This document shows, piece by piece, positions 52,194 through 61,035 of a DNA stretch of 64,000 nt. The notes under the pieces were generated by a model. The model had not been told where the DNA came from. It searched no databases and was given only the letters and a program-made list of their open reading frames with translations. Positions within the stretch are counted from its first letter, which is position 1; each line of letters begins with the position of its first letter. Source of the DNA: JAWVFM01 sp963771655. GTDB lineage: Bacteria; Actinomycetota; Thermoleophilia; Solirubrobacterales; 70-9. The stretch is from the NCBI GenBank assembly GCA_963771655.1, contig CAVYUG010000009.1, positions 62,001 through 126,000 of the forward strand, written 5' to 3'. Made by a program: the position numbers and the translations under genes.

Positions 52194-53093
52194 CTACCCC
52201 AGGGCCGGCCTCTTCGGCACCTGGACGTCGACGTAGGAGAGCGAGGTCACCCGCTTGTCGGCGAGGACCGCGGCGGCGGCCGTCCATTTCGCCCGCGCGG
52301 CCGCAGGGGTGCCGAACCGCAGCTGGATGCCGCCGTGGAGCTTCACGGTGACGCCGTGGGAACCGCTCGCTCCAACGCCGGTGACCTCTCGCGCCAGAAC
52401 CGCGGGCGCCGCGCCGAGCACCAGGGCCTCCCCTCTCGGGCTGCCGCTGAGGCGGCCGCTGGCCGGCAGGTGGTCAACGGCCACAGCCGGGAGCTTGGCC
52501 AGCTCGGGCGAGTCGTCGCCGCGCAGCAGAGTGCCGTCTCCCGCGATCGGCACGTCATCGCCACCGCTCCGGGCGACCATCACGGGCGGCCGCTGGGTGA
52601 CGTGGATGGTCATGCCGTGCGGGAAGCTCGCCTCGGTGCTCACGGAAGCGATCTCCGGGAAGCGGGCGGCGACCTGGTCGAGGCGGCCCTGGTCGACGTG
52701 CAGGGTCGTCATCTCCTTCGCCTCCGCGACGAGCGCTGCCGCTGCCGGGTTGGAGCTCCCGCCTTCGAGCCCGTCGATCTTGACGTCGTTCACCGCGACG
52801 AGCGAGGAATCGCGAAACCAGGCGAAGTAGGCGATCGCGAGGACGCCGGCGAGCACGAGTGCCAGCGCGCCCTTGACGCGCCACGAGCCCAGACGACGCC
52901 CCTTCCTGGCCGCGACCGGTTTCGGGGCCGCCCTGCGAAGCCGCGACCGCGCCCTCGCTGACTTCCTGGTAGCCCGCTTCGTCGCGGCGGGCTTCCTCGG
53001 ACCCTGCTTCTTGGCGGCGGGCTTCCTCGCGGCGGGCTTCGTGCGCGCCGAGGCGCGTCGCCGCCCCGCCGGGGTAGTCGCCCTCGTCGTCAA
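52194..53093 (-). CDS. ftsQ: cell division protein FtsQ (DivIB family) with histone-like basic tail
   Basis: A 299-residue bitopic protein of the FtsQLB divisome complex. Residues 1-70 are cytoplasmic and extremely basic, with AAKK, RKPAA and ATKRATRK repeats like histone H1 tails; TM about 75-92 follows; then a POTRA domain (VAVNDVKIDGLEG, MTTLHVDQGRLDQVAARFP) and the beta domain with FPHGMTIHVTQRPPVMVA. Placement between murB and ftsZ supports the name. The basic tail is much longer than in typical FtsQ. Confidence 0.92.
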   Translation of the reverse strand: MTTRATTPAGRRRASARTKPAARKPAAKKQGPRKPAATKRATRKSARARSRLRRAAPKPVAARKGRRLGSWRVKGALALVLAGVLAIAYFAWFRDSSLVAVNDVKIDGLEGGSSNPAAAALVAEAKEMTTLHVDQGRLDQVAARFPEIASVSTEASFPHGMTIHVTQRPPVMVARSGGDDVPIAGDGTLLRGDDSPELAKLPAVAVDHLPASGRLSGSPRGEALVLGAAPAVLAREVTGVGASGSHGVTVKLHGGIQLRFGTPAAARAKWTAAAAVLADKRVTSLSYVDVQVPKRPALG

Positions 53094-54019
53094 GCGTCCT
53101 CCTCCGGCCGATCCCAGTCAGCCGGCCACTCGACGCGCCCCAGCACCTGGACCTCGGGCTCGAGCGTGATGCCGAACTGCTCGCGCACGCGCCGGCGACC
53201 CTCCGCCATCAGCGCGATGACGTCGGCGGTGGTCGCGTCACCGGCGTTCTCCACGAAGTTCGCATGCTTGGGTGAGAACCGCGCCCCGCCGACCTCGAGG
53301 CCCCGACATCCCGCGGCCTCGAGGAGCTGGCCGGCGGTTCGACCCTCCGATGCGGCGTCGTCGGGGTTCTTGAAGGTGGAGCCGAAGGTCTTGATCCCGG
53401 ACGGCTGCGCCTCGCGCCGGCGGCCTCGCATGTCGGCGAGCGTCGCACGGATGTCATCGGGGTCGCGCGGCTCGAGCCGGAACGATGCCCTCGAGACCAC
53501 CTCGCCCTGCGCGAGGTTCGAGCGTCGGTAGGAGAAGTCGAGGTCGCCGGGAGCTCTCTCCTTCACTCCAGACGCGCTCACGACCCGAGCCGAGGCGAGG
53601 ACGCGAGCGAGCTGGCCGCCGTAGGCATTCGCGTTCATGCGGACGGCCCCGCCGACCGTCCCGGGGATGTTGACCCCGAACTCGAGGCCCGACAGCCCCC
53701 AGCGCGCCGTCTTGGCCGCCGCCGACGGCATTCGGGCACCGCCGCCGCAGCTCACGTCGTTGCCGCTGCGCTCGATCGTGGCGAGATCGCCGTCCAGCTT
53801 CAAGACCAACCCGCGAAATCCATCGTCTGAGATGAGGAGGTTCGATCCCGAGCCCACCACTCCTACCTCGAGTCCCTCGGTCGCGGCCCAGGCGAGGAGC
53901 TCCTGGAGCGGCTCCTCGCCCGCCGGCCGCGCGAAGTGGTCGGCGGATCCCCCGGTCCGCACGGTTGTGAGCCGCGCGAGCGGATAGTCGCTCCCCACCC
54001 CCGCCGGCCGATGGCTCAT
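53090..54019 (-). CDS. murB: UDP-N-acetylenolpyruvoylglucosamine reductase
   Basis: A 309-residue FAD enzyme that reduces UDP-GlcNAc-enolpyruvate to UDP-MurNAc. LTTVRTGGSADHFARP, GSGSNLLISDDGFRG and GLEFGVNIPGTVGGAVRMNA are FAD/substrate motifs; the catalytic Ser lies in TFGSTFKNP. ATG 54019 overlaps the murC stop, fixing the start over a longer upstream frame. Overlaps ftsQ by 4 nt. Confidence 0.95.
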   Translation of the reverse strand: MSHRPAGVGSDYPLARLTTVRTGGSADHFARPAGEEPLQELLAWAATEGLEVGVVGSGSNLLISDDGFRGLVLKLDGDLATIERSGNDVSCGGGARMPSAAAKTARWGLSGLEFGVNIPGTVGGAVRMNANAYGGQLARVLASARVVSASGVKERAPGDLDFSYRRSNLAQGEVVSRASFRLEPRDPDDIRATLADMRGRRREAQPSGIKTFGSTFKNPDDAASEGRTAGQLLEAAGCRGLEVGGARFSPKHANFVENAGDATTADVIALMAEGRRRVREQFGITLEPEVQVLGRVEWPADWDRPEEDA

Positions 54020-55329
54020 CGCCCCTCCCCTTCCACCAGGGCGTCGGCGAGCCGGAAGACGTCGCCGGCTCCGATCGTGACGAGCAGGTCGCCGTCGCGG
54101 AGCCGAGCGTCCAGGACGCGCCTGGCGGTGTCGAGCTCGCGAAGCCACCAGACGGGCCTGCCGCCGGAGCGCTCGGCAGCGGCGCGGGCGACATCGATCC
54201 CGCTGACCCCCGCCAGATCGCCGACCGGCTCCTCGCGCGCCGCGTAGACGTCGAGAACCCCGACGGCGTCGGCCTCCGCGAGCGCCCGCCCGAAGCGCGG
54301 CGCCAGCGCCCGGGTGCGTGAGTAGAGGTGCGGCTGAAACGCCGCGATCAATCGCCTCGGCGCGAGCTCGCGGAGCGCCGCGAGGCTGGCCGCGACCTCG
54401 GTGGGGTGGTGGGCGTAGTCGTCGTAGATCACGGCGCCGCTTCGGTGCGGGCCCTTGCGCTCGAGTCGGCGGAGCATCCCGGGGAAGTCGGCCAGAGCCC
54501 TCGCGACCCCACCGGCGTCGGCGCCCATGAGCTCAGCCGCCGCGACCGCTCCGCGAGCGTCGAAGAGATTGTGCCGGCCGGGCACCGCCAGGGTGAGCTC
54601 CGGGGGCCCAGGCCGCTCGTCGTCGAAGCGCACGACGCGCTGATCGCCGGCCACCGGGTCGAGGTCGTCGCCCGTGCCGAGCGCGAGCCCACTCGCGGAT
54701 GCCGCGAAGTCGCGAAACGCCTCGAGCAGCTCCCGGCGCGTATGCCAATGCGAGTGGTGATCGAGCTCCACGTTGGTGACGACGGCCACCTCGGGGCGCA
54801 TCCGCAGGAAGCTGCCGTCGGACTCGTCCGCCTCCGCGACGATCCACTCCCCCGCCCCCCACCCCGCGTTCGAGGGCTCGCCCGCTGCGCCCGCGCCCGG
54901 CAGCTCGCCGCCGAGGAGGAAGGCTGGGTCGGCGCCGGCCCTCCGCATGCCGTGCACGAGCATTCCGGCGGTGGTCGTCTTGCCGTGCGTCCCGGCGACG
55001 GCGATCAGGCGGCGCTGCGCGCAGACCTCGGCCAGAAGCTCGCCGCGATGCAGCACGCGCTGCCCGCGTTCCCGGGCCCGAGCCAGCTCGGGGTTGTCCT
55101 CGGAGATCGCGGTCGAGACGACGACCTCGGCGCCGGGCGGGACGGCGTCCGCGTCGTGGCCCAACCGCGGCTCGAGGCCCTCCCGCCGCAGCCGCTCGAG
55201 GAAGCTCGACTCGGCGCGGTCCGAGCCCGTCACGCGCGCCCCGAGTCGGTGGCTCACGAGGGCGAGCCCGCTCATCCCGGCTCCGCCGATGGCGATGAAG
55301 TGCAGCTCGCGGCCGCTCCAGTCGGTCAT
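54016..55329 (-). CDS. murC: UDP-N-acetylmuramate--L-alanine ligase
   Basis: A 437-residue Mur ligase adding L-Ala to UDP-MurNAc. The UDP-binding N-terminus HFIAIGGAGMSGLALV, P-loop AVAGTHGKTTTAGML, and C-terminal YDDYAHHPTEV are characteristic of MurC. Overlaps murG upstream and murB downstream by 4 nt each. Confidence 0.97.
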   Translation of the reverse strand: MTDWSGRELHFIAIGGAGMSGLALVSHRLGARVTGSDRAESSFLERLRREGLEPRLGHDADAVPPGAEVVVSTAISEDNPELARARERGQRVLHRGELLAEVCAQRRLIAVAGTHGKTTTAGMLVHGMRRAGADPAFLLGGELPGAGAAGEPSNAGWGAGEWIVAEADESDGSFLRMRPEVAVVTNVELDHHSHWHTRRELLEAFRDFAASASGLALGTGDDLDPVAGDQRVVRFDDERPGPPELTLAVPGRHNLFDARGAVAAAELMGADAGGVARALADFPGMLRRLERKGPHRSGAVIYDDYAHHPTEVAASLAALRELAPRRLIAAFQPHLYSRTRALAPRFGRALAEADAVGVLDVYAAREEPVGDLAGVSGIDVARAAAERSGGRPVWWLRELDTARRVLDARLRDGDLLVTIGAGDVFRLADALVEGEGR

Positions 55330-56411
55330 CGGTCCGCCGCTGCGAGGATCTCGGCGGCGATGACCGACGCCGCGTCGGGACGGGCGAGCGACGCTGAGGC
55401 GGCGCTCATCTGCGCGAGGCGGGCGGCATCGCCGAGGATGTCACCGGCGAGGGTCACGAGGTGAGCAGCGTCGAGCTCGGAGTCCTCCAGCACGACGGCC
55501 GCCCCGGCGTCCGCCATCCAGGCGGCATTGGCGTGCTGATGACGCGCTGCCGCGTGCGGGTACGGGACGAGGATCGCTGGGCGGCCCGCCGCCGCCAGCT
55601 CGAAGACGGAGCCGCCGGCCCGGGCAAGGACGAGATCGCACGCCGCGAGGGCGTCGGCGAGGTTCGGCTCGTAGGAGAGCAGCGTGTAGCGCTCGGGCTG
55701 CGCGCGATCGAGGCGCTCCCGTGCTGTGGGGTAGTCGCGGTGGCCCGCGATGTGGAGGACGTGGAAGTCGCGCTCGGCCCCATCCATCCCCGCGAAGGCG
55801 TCGAGCGCCGTCTCGTTGATGCTGCGGGCCCCCTGACTGCCCCCGAACACGAGCAGGGAGCGCTGCCCCGGCTCGATGCCGAACCGGTCCCGGGCCGCAA
55901 CGCGGTCCGCGCGGCCCACGGCCGCCGGCACCGGGCGGCCAGTCACCAGGTATCGCTCCCCGTCGAGCCCGTCGATCGGGAAGGCGAGGCACACGCGGCG
56001 CGCGCGGCGGGCGAGCAGGCGGTTCGCCAGACCGAGATGGCGGTCGGCTTCGGTCAGCACCAGCGGGAGCCGCAACGAGATCGCGGCGAGGCCCGCGGGC
56101 CCGGCGACGTAGCCGCCCCCGCCCATCACCGCGTCGGGGCGCCGACGGCGAAGCAGCTTGCGAGCGGCGGGGGCCGCCGCCACCGCAAATCCAACCGCTC
56201 GCGCGGCCCGGAGGGGCGAGGAGCGGTCGATTCCCTCGACGCGCAGGAGGTCGATCTCGAAGCCGGCCGCGGGGACGAGCTCGGCCTCCGAGCGCCCCTC
56301 GGCGCCGACGAACGAGACCTCGGCGCCCCTATCGCGAAGCGCCTCGGCGACGGCCAGCGCCGGCACGACGTGCCCCGCTGTTCCCCCGGCTGCTATCGCG
56401 ACCCTTGGCAC
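55326..56411 (-). CDS. murG: UDP-N-acetylglucosamine--lipid I N-acetylglucosaminyltransferase
   Basis: A 361-residue GT-B enzyme making lipid II at the inner membrane face. The N-terminal loop reads GGTAGHVVPALAVAEAL (the usual GGTGGH has Ala here), the second G-loop is VFGGSQGARSINE, and the UDP-GlcNAc-binding ARAGGSVFELAAAGRPAILV segment is intact. Its first 83 nt overlap the ftsW C-terminus in another frame; the MPRVAIAAGG start is nevertheless required by the conserved N-terminus. Confidence 0.96.
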   Translation of the reverse strand: MPRVAIAAGGTAGHVVPALAVAEALRDRGAEVSFVGAEGRSEAELVPAAGFEIDLLRVEGIDRSSPLRAARAVGFAVAAAPAARKLLRRRRPDAVMGGGGYVAGPAGLAAISLRLPLVLTEADRHLGLANRLLARRARRVCLAFPIDGLDGERYLVTGRPVPAAVGRADRVAARDRFGIEPGQRSLLVFGGSQGARSINETALDAFAGMDGAERDFHVLHIAGHRDYPTARERLDRAQPERYTLLSYEPNLADALAACDLVLARAGGSVFELAAAGRPAILVPYPHAAARHQHANAAWMADAGAAVVLEDSELDAAHLVTLAGDILGDAARLAQMSAASASLARPDAASVIAAEILAAADR

Positions 56412-57651
56412 TGGTTCGTGTCCTTTCGGTCGGGGCTCGCCGGCCTCGGCTGCCCTCGACGACGCTCAGTGTCGCAGCGCCTCTGGAGGTATCGCGCGCG
56501 GGCGAGGCGGCTCTTGCCGCGGGGTTGCGTGCGATGCCGAGCAAGAGGCCCACCGCGGCGAGGGTGACGAGAAGGCTTGAGTTCCCGTAGGAGACGAACG
56601 GCAACGGAACGCCGGTGAGCGGAGCGAGGCCCATCACGGCGAAGAGGTTGATCAGCGCCTGGATCAGGATCAGCGACGTGATACCTGCCGCCAGGAGCTT
56701 CCCGTAGCGGTCGCGGGCACGCTGGGCGGTTCGTAACCCGGCGTAGCCGAACAGGCCATAGAGGCCCACGAGCACGGTGATCCCGGCCAGGCCGAGCTCC
56801 TCGCCGATGACGGCCGCGATCATGTCGGTGTGTGCCTCCGGGAGGAAGTACGCCTTCTGGAGGCTCTGCCCCAGGCCGACGCCGAAGATGCCCCCGGAGC
56901 CGAGGGCGATCTTCGCCTGCGTGGCCTGATAGCTGGTGCTCGTCGGGTCGCTCGAGGGGCTGAGGAAGCTGGTGAGCCGCTGCATCCGGTAGGGCTGGAT
57001 GACCACGGCGATCAGGACGACCGCGCCGACGACCGCCGCCAGCAGCGCGATGTGGCGCCCCTTGACGCCGGCGGCCACCAGCATCGTCGCCGTTGCGAAG
57101 CAGGCGATCATCGCCGTCCCGAGGTCGGGCTCGACCACCACCAGGAGACACGCGAGGGCGACGACGAGCAGGTACGGCATCAGCGTCCGCACGGCGCGGG
57201 TCATCGTCGGGCGCTCGGCAAGGAGCTTCGCGCCGTAGAGCACGATCGCGAGCTTCGCGATCTCCGAGGGCTGAATCTGAAGCGGGCCGGCGCCGATCCA
57301 CCGCTTCGCGCCGTTCACGGTCACGCCGACACCCGGGAGCAGGACGGCCACGAGCCCGGCCATGGCCAGCAGGAGGATGAGAGGCGTGAGGGGCTTGAGG
57401 ATGCGCGCCCCGCGCCCCGACAGCAGCTTCATGGCGACCAGCCCCAGCGCCCCGAAGACCAACGTGCGCTTGAGGTAGTAGGCGCTGTCGCCGGTGGTCC
57501 CGAGCAGGGAGGTCGTCGAGCTGGCGCTGAACACCATGACGACGCCGAACGCCAGCAGGCAGAGGGTCGCGGTCAGGAGCAGCGAGTACTCGATCGGCTG
57601 CGAGGCCGCACGCTTGCGGGCGCCCAGGCGGCCGATGCTGAACGCCGTCAC
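56329..57651 (-). CDS. ftsW: peptidoglycan polymerase FtsW (SEDS family)
   Basis: A 440-residue SEDS protein with about 10 TM segments; the septal glycosyltransferase partner of FtsI. PIEYSLLLTATLCLLAFGVVMVFSASS is the typical first TM (given here in part as YSLLLTATLCLLAFG), KRWIGAGPLQIQPSEIAKLA and PLPFVSYGNSSL are diagnostic. After the last TM (ending LLLGIARN) an Arg/Ser/Gly-rich tail of about 65 residues follows, whose last 27 codons overlap murG. GTG 57651 is exactly 11 nt from the stem of element copy E. Confidence 0.95.
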   Translation of the reverse strand: MTAFSIGRLGARKRAASQPIEYSLLLTATLCLLAFGVVMVFSASSTTSLLGTTGDSAYYLKRTLVFGALGLVAMKLLSGRGARILKPLTPLILLLAMAGLVAVLLPGVGVTVNGAKRWIGAGPLQIQPSEIAKLAIVLYGAKLLAERPTMTRAVRTLMPYLLVVALACLLVVVEPDLGTAMIACFATATMLVAAGVKGRHIALLAAVVGAVVLIAVVIQPYRMQRLTSFLSPSSDPTSTSYQATQAKIALGSGGIFGVGLGQSLQKAYFLPEAHTDMIAAVIGEELGLAGITVLVGLYGLFGYAGLRTAQRARDRYGKLLAAGITSLILIQALINLFAVMGLAPLTGVPLPFVSYGNSSLLVTLAAVGLLLGIARNPAARAASPARDTSRGAATLSVVEGSRGRRAPTERTRTSAKGRDSSRGNSGARRAGAGRRRGASR

Positions 57652-57660
57652 GAATGACCT

Positions 57661-57709
57661 GCGGCGGCTTCGCCGCCCGACACGCGTCTTTCGGTGCTAG
57701 TGCACCTCA
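57661..57709 (-). repeat. two-hairpin intergenic element, copy E (between murD and ftsW)
   Basis: Hairpin 1 is 57663-57677 (minus strand GGCGGC-GAA-GCCGCC), the 15-nt spacer is 57678-57692 and hairpin 2 is 57693-57706 (GGTGC with GCACC, 4-nt loop). The murD stop codon (57710-57712) touches one end and the ftsW GTG (57651) lies 11 nt from the other stem, with GCAGGTCATTC between, which includes an AGGT Shine-Dalgarno-like core. It fills the murD-ftsW gap. Confidence 0.87.
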
Positions 57710-59083
57710 TCACGCACCTTGCCCGTTCACCAGGTCGCGGAAGCGGTCGCCCCGCTCGGCGAAGTCGCGGAAAGCGTCGAAGCTCGCGCAGGCGGGGGCG
57801 AGCAGCACTACCTGCCCCGGACGCGCCGCGGCCGAGGCCGCGCCAACGGCCGCGGCCAGGTCATCGCAGCGGCGAAGCTCGACCCCGGCGCGCTCGGCCG
57901 CGGGGCCCAGCGCTCGTTCGAGCTCCGCGGCCGTCTCCCCGATCAGATAGCAGGCGGCGCAGCGGTCGGCCACCGGAGCGGCCAGCGGCTCGAACGCCTC
58001 CCCCTTCGAGCTTCCGCCCAGGATGGCGTGGACGCCGCCACCGAACGCCTCCAGCGCTTTCACGGCGGCCGCCACGTTCGTCGCCTTCGAGTCGTTCACG
58101 TAGGTGACCCCGCCGAGCTCCGCCACGACCTCGAGGCGGTGCGCCACGCCGGGAAAGGTCACGAGGCCCTCCCGCACGGCGTCGCGCTCGACGCCTAGCT
58201 CCAGGGCCGCGGCCGCCGCAGCCGTGGCGTTCACCGCGTTGTGCTCACCGAGGAGCGACAGCTCCGACGCGTCGAGAAGGGCGTCCGTGCCGGCGAAGAT
58301 CGTTCCGCCGGCGAGCGCGTAATCGCAGTCGGGGTCGCCGGGCCGCTCCGATGCGCAGAAGGCGACGCGCTTCGCGCAGCCGCCCAGGTCGCGGTGGCGC
58401 AGGGCCGGGTCGGAGCGGTTGTAGATCGCGACGTCGCCCGAGCCCTGGTGCGCGAAGGCCCTGAGCTTCGCATCGGCGTATCGCTCGAACGTGCCGTGGC
58501 GATCGAGGTGGTCGGGGGCGAGGTTGAGGATCACGGCGCACTCCGGGGCGAAGGCGTCAGCGTCCTCGAGCTGGAAGCTCGAGGTCTCACAGGCGATCGT
58601 CGCGTCGGGCGCGACCTCTCCCGCGAGGGAGGCCAGCGGGGTCCCGACGTTCCCGGCCACGGCCACGGGCTCGCCCGCCGTCCTCCAGAGGTGGCCGATG
58701 AGCTCCGTCACGGTCGTCTTCCCGTTGGTCCCGGTGACGGCGACGAAGCGGTTCGGCAGCAGCCGCCAGGCGAGCTCGACCTCACCGAGAACCGGAAGAC
58801 CGCGGTGGCGAGCCGCCCCGACGACCGGTGCCTCGGCGGGGACTCCGGGGCTCTTGACGAGGCACCGAGCGCGGTCGAGAAGCCCAACTCCGTCACCATC
58901 CAGGTTGATTTCGACGCCGAGGTCCCGGAGCCCTTCCGCGCCGTCGGGGGAGCCGGAGTCGGTCCCGATCACGTCCTCGCCGCGCGAGGCCAGAAGTCGC
59001 GCCGCCGCCTGGCCGGAGCGGGCGAGGCCGACCACCAGGTACGGGCCCGGCGGGAGGGGTGGGCGCGCCTTCGATTCGGGCAC
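57710..59083 (-). CDS. murD: UDP-N-acetylmuramoyl-L-alanine--D-glutamate ligase
   Basis: A 457-residue Mur ligase adding D-Glu. The N-terminal GLARSGQAAARLLA, P-loop VTGTNGKTTVTELI and the conserved VYVNDSKATNVAA segment (seen as TYVNDSKATN) identify MurD. It is separated from mraY by a plus-strand methyltransferase gene, so it needs its own promoter or read-through across an antisense gene. The two-hairpin element follows directly. Confidence 0.96.
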   Translation of the reverse strand: MPESKARPPLPPGPYLVVGLARSGQAAARLLASRGEDVIGTDSGSPDGAEGLRDLGVEINLDGDGVGLLDRARCLVKSPGVPAEAPVVGAARHRGLPVLGEVELAWRLLPNRFVAVTGTNGKTTVTELIGHLWRTAGEPVAVAGNVGTPLASLAGEVAPDATIACETSSFQLEDADAFAPECAVILNLAPDHLDRHGTFERYADAKLRAFAHQGSGDVAIYNRSDPALRHRDLGGCAKRVAFCASERPGDPDCDYALAGGTIFAGTDALLDASELSLLGEHNAVNATAAAAAALELGVERDAVREGLVTFPGVAHRLEVVAELGGVTYVNDSKATNVAAAVKALEAFGGGVHAILGGSSKGEAFEPLAAPVADRCAACYLIGETAAELERALGPAAERAGVELRRCDDLAAAVGAASAAARPGQVVLLAPACASFDAFRDFAERGDRFRDLVNGQGA

Positions 59084-59135
59084 CCCTCTAGTTTCGCCCC
59101 GCGGTCGGACCCGCCTCCCCTACGCTCATTCCCGG

Positions 59136-59915
59136 ATGGATTCCGAGACCCTCGCGAGATCCTTCGGTGACGTCGCGAACTCCTACGAGCAGGGCCGTCC
59201 GCGCTACCCCTCGGCCGCGCTCGACCACCTGGCACGCGAGCTGGAGCTCAACGGCTACTCGACCGTCGTCGATCTCGCGGCCGGCACCGGGAAGCTGACG
59301 CGGGACCTCGTCCCCCGCTTCGCTCGGGTCATCGCCGTCGAGCCACTCGAGGAGATGCGGAAGGGCCTCGAGCGAACCGTCCCCGGCGCGACCGCGCTCT
59401 CCGGCACGGCGGAGGCCATGCCCCTCGCGGACGAAAGCGCCGCCGCCACGTTCGTCGCCCAGGCATTCCACTGGTTCGCTCATGCGGCCGCGCTGGCGGA
59501 GATCGCGCGAGTGCTCGAGCCGCGGGGTGGGCTTGCCCTGCTCTTCAACACGAGTCCGTGGGAGCGGCGGGAGGGCACGTGGTTCACCGCGCTCCACGAG
59601 GTGCTCGAAGAGCGCGCCGACCTGGCCACGGCCCGCCGACACATGACGGGCTGGTGGCTCGACGTGTTCGACGACGACCCCCGCTTCCCGCCGCCGGAGA
59701 ACGCCGTGTTCGAGCACGAGCAACGCCTTCCGCCCGATGGCTTCGTGGCATCGCTCGCCTCGCGCAGCTACATCTCGACGCTCGCCGAGCCCGCCCGCGA
59801 AGCGCTCCTCGGCGAGGCGCGGGCGATGCTCGACCGCGACGACGCGCCGCTCGAGGCCGGCGAGGTGGTCATCCCGCTGCGGACCGAGGTGTACTGGACG
59901 CGCAGGCGGGGCTAG
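59136..59915 (+). CDS. class I SAM-dependent methyltransferase
   Basis: A 259-residue methyltransferase starting at ATG 59136 (MDSETLARSFGDVANSYEQG). The ARSFGDVANSYEQGRPRYP opening, SAM motif VVDLAAGTGKLTRDLV, VEPLEEM (acidic ribose-binding residue) and FVAQAFHWFAH match the ubiE/COQ5-like and yeast Crg1-type family acting on small lipophilic molecules. The substrate is unknown. It lies alone on the plus strand inside the otherwise minus-strand mur/fts cluster, divergent from murD (52-nt gap) and convergent with mraY. A longer upstream frame antisense to murD is rejected. Confidence 0.9.
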   Translation: MDSETLARSFGDVANSYEQGRPRYPSAALDHLARELELNGYSTVVDLAAGTGKLTRDLVPRFARVIAVEPLEEMRKGLERTVPGATALSGTAEAMPLADESAAATFVAQAFHWFAHAAALAEIARVLEPRGGLALLFNTSPWERREGTWFTALHEVLEERADLATARRHMTGWWLDVFDDDPRFPPPENAVFEHEQRLPPDGFVASLASRSYISTLAEPAREALLGEARAMLDRDDAPLEAGEVVIPLRTEVYWTRRRG

Positions 59916-59935
59916 GACCCCGGGGGCGCCGCCCG

Positions 59936-59976
59936 TGATGCGGCTTTTCCACCGTATAGGAGTGTTATCCGCATCA
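59936..59976. terminator. inverted repeat in the convergent gap before mraY end
   Basis: Eight-base arms TGATGCGG (59936-59943) and CCGCATCA (59969-59976) flank a 25-nt AT-richer loop in the 103-nt gap between the methyltransferase and mraY stop codons. It may terminate both converging transcripts. The long loop and lack of T-runs make this weak. Confidence 0.4.
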
Positions 59977-60018
59977 GAGGCCCGAGCCGGGTCGAACCTC
60001 CCGCCGCTGCTGCCGAAC

Positions 60019-61035
60019 TCAGCCGATCGAGTTCTGGTACAGCGTGTAGCCGATCCCGGAGCAGACGGCGGCGACGATCCAGAACCGGAGCATGATCTTG
60101 GTCTCCGACCACGCTTTGAGCTCGAAGTGATGGTGCACCGGGGCCATGAGGAAGACGCGCTTTCGCGTGCTCTTGAAGACGGCGACCTGAACCGCCACCG
60201 AAAGCGCCTCGATCACGAAGATCCCCCCGAGGATGATCAGCAGCACCTCGGTCTGGGTCATCACGGCGAGCGCGCCTATCGCGCCGCCCAGGCCGAGCGA
60301 CCCCGTGTCGCCCATGAAGATCGAGGCCGGGAAGGCGTTGAACCATAAGAAGCCGACCGAGGCGCCGACGAGGCACGCGGAGAGGAGCGCCAGTCCCTCT
60401 TGCCCGCTGGTCACCGAGATCGCCATATAGGCGAGGAGGACGATCGCGCACGAGCCCGCGGCGAGACCGTCAAGCCCGTCGGTGAGGTTGACGCCGTTGG
60501 AGGCGCCGGCGATCACGAGGAAGACGAGGAAGACGTAGAGGACCGGCCCGAGGTAGATGTGGGCATCGAAGACACGAACGTCGAGCGATGGGTCGAGGCC
60601 CACCTTCTTCGTCGCCACCCACCACAGCGCCACGGCCAGGGCGATCTGGCCGAGGAGCTTCCAGCGGGCCGAGAGCCCGAGCGAGCGCCGCTTCGTGACC
60701 TTGATGAGATCATCCGCGAAGCCGAGCGCCGCGCACCCGATCGCGACGCCGAACACCGCCAGGCTCTGCGTGTCGCGTGGGCCCAGCACGAGGAACGGCA
60801 CGGCGATCGCAACGAAGAGGATGAGCCCGCCCATCGTCGGGGTACCCGCCTTGGCGTGGTGCTCCTGCGGGCCCTCCTCGCGGATCTGCTGGCCGAACTC
60901 CTTCACGCGCAGGTAGCCGATGAACTTCGGCCCCAGGAAGATCGTGATCAGCATCGCCGCCATTCCGGCGACCAGGATCTGCGCCCTGTCGACGGCGGTC
61001 GTGACGACCGAGGCGAGGATGAGCTCGACGCTCAT
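60019..61035 (-). CDS. mraY: phospho-N-acetylmuramoyl-pentapeptide-transferase
   Basis: A 338-residue polytopic enzyme (about 10 TM) forming lipid I from UDP-MurNAc-pentapeptide and undecaprenyl phosphate. KAGTPTMGGL, NLTDGLDGLAAG with the catalytic Asp pair, FMGDTGSLGLGG and the C-terminal APVHHHFELKAW are the family signatures. Overlaps murF by 4 nt. Confidence 0.97.
   Translation of the reverse strand: MSVELILASVVTTAVDRAQILVAGMAAMLITIFLGPKFIGYLRVKEFGQQIREEGPQEHHAKAGTPTMGGLILFVAIAVPFLVLGPRDTQSLAVFGVAIGCAALGFADDLIKVTKRRSLGLSARWKLLGQIALAVALWWVATKKVGLDPSLDVRVFDAHIYLGPVLYVFLVFLVIAGASNGVNLTDGLDGLAAGSCAIVLLAYMAISVTSGQEGLALLSACLVGASVGFLWFNAFPASIFMGDTGSLGLGGAIGALAVMTQTEVLLIILGGIFVIEALSVAVQVAVFKSTRKRVFLMAPVHHHFELKAWSETKIMLRFWIVAAVCSGIGYTLYQNSIG

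Noticed and set aside
58491..59135. Upstream extension of the plus-strand methyltransferase
   Set aside because: Antisense to murD; the ATG at 59136 begins the conserved methyltransferase N-terminus.
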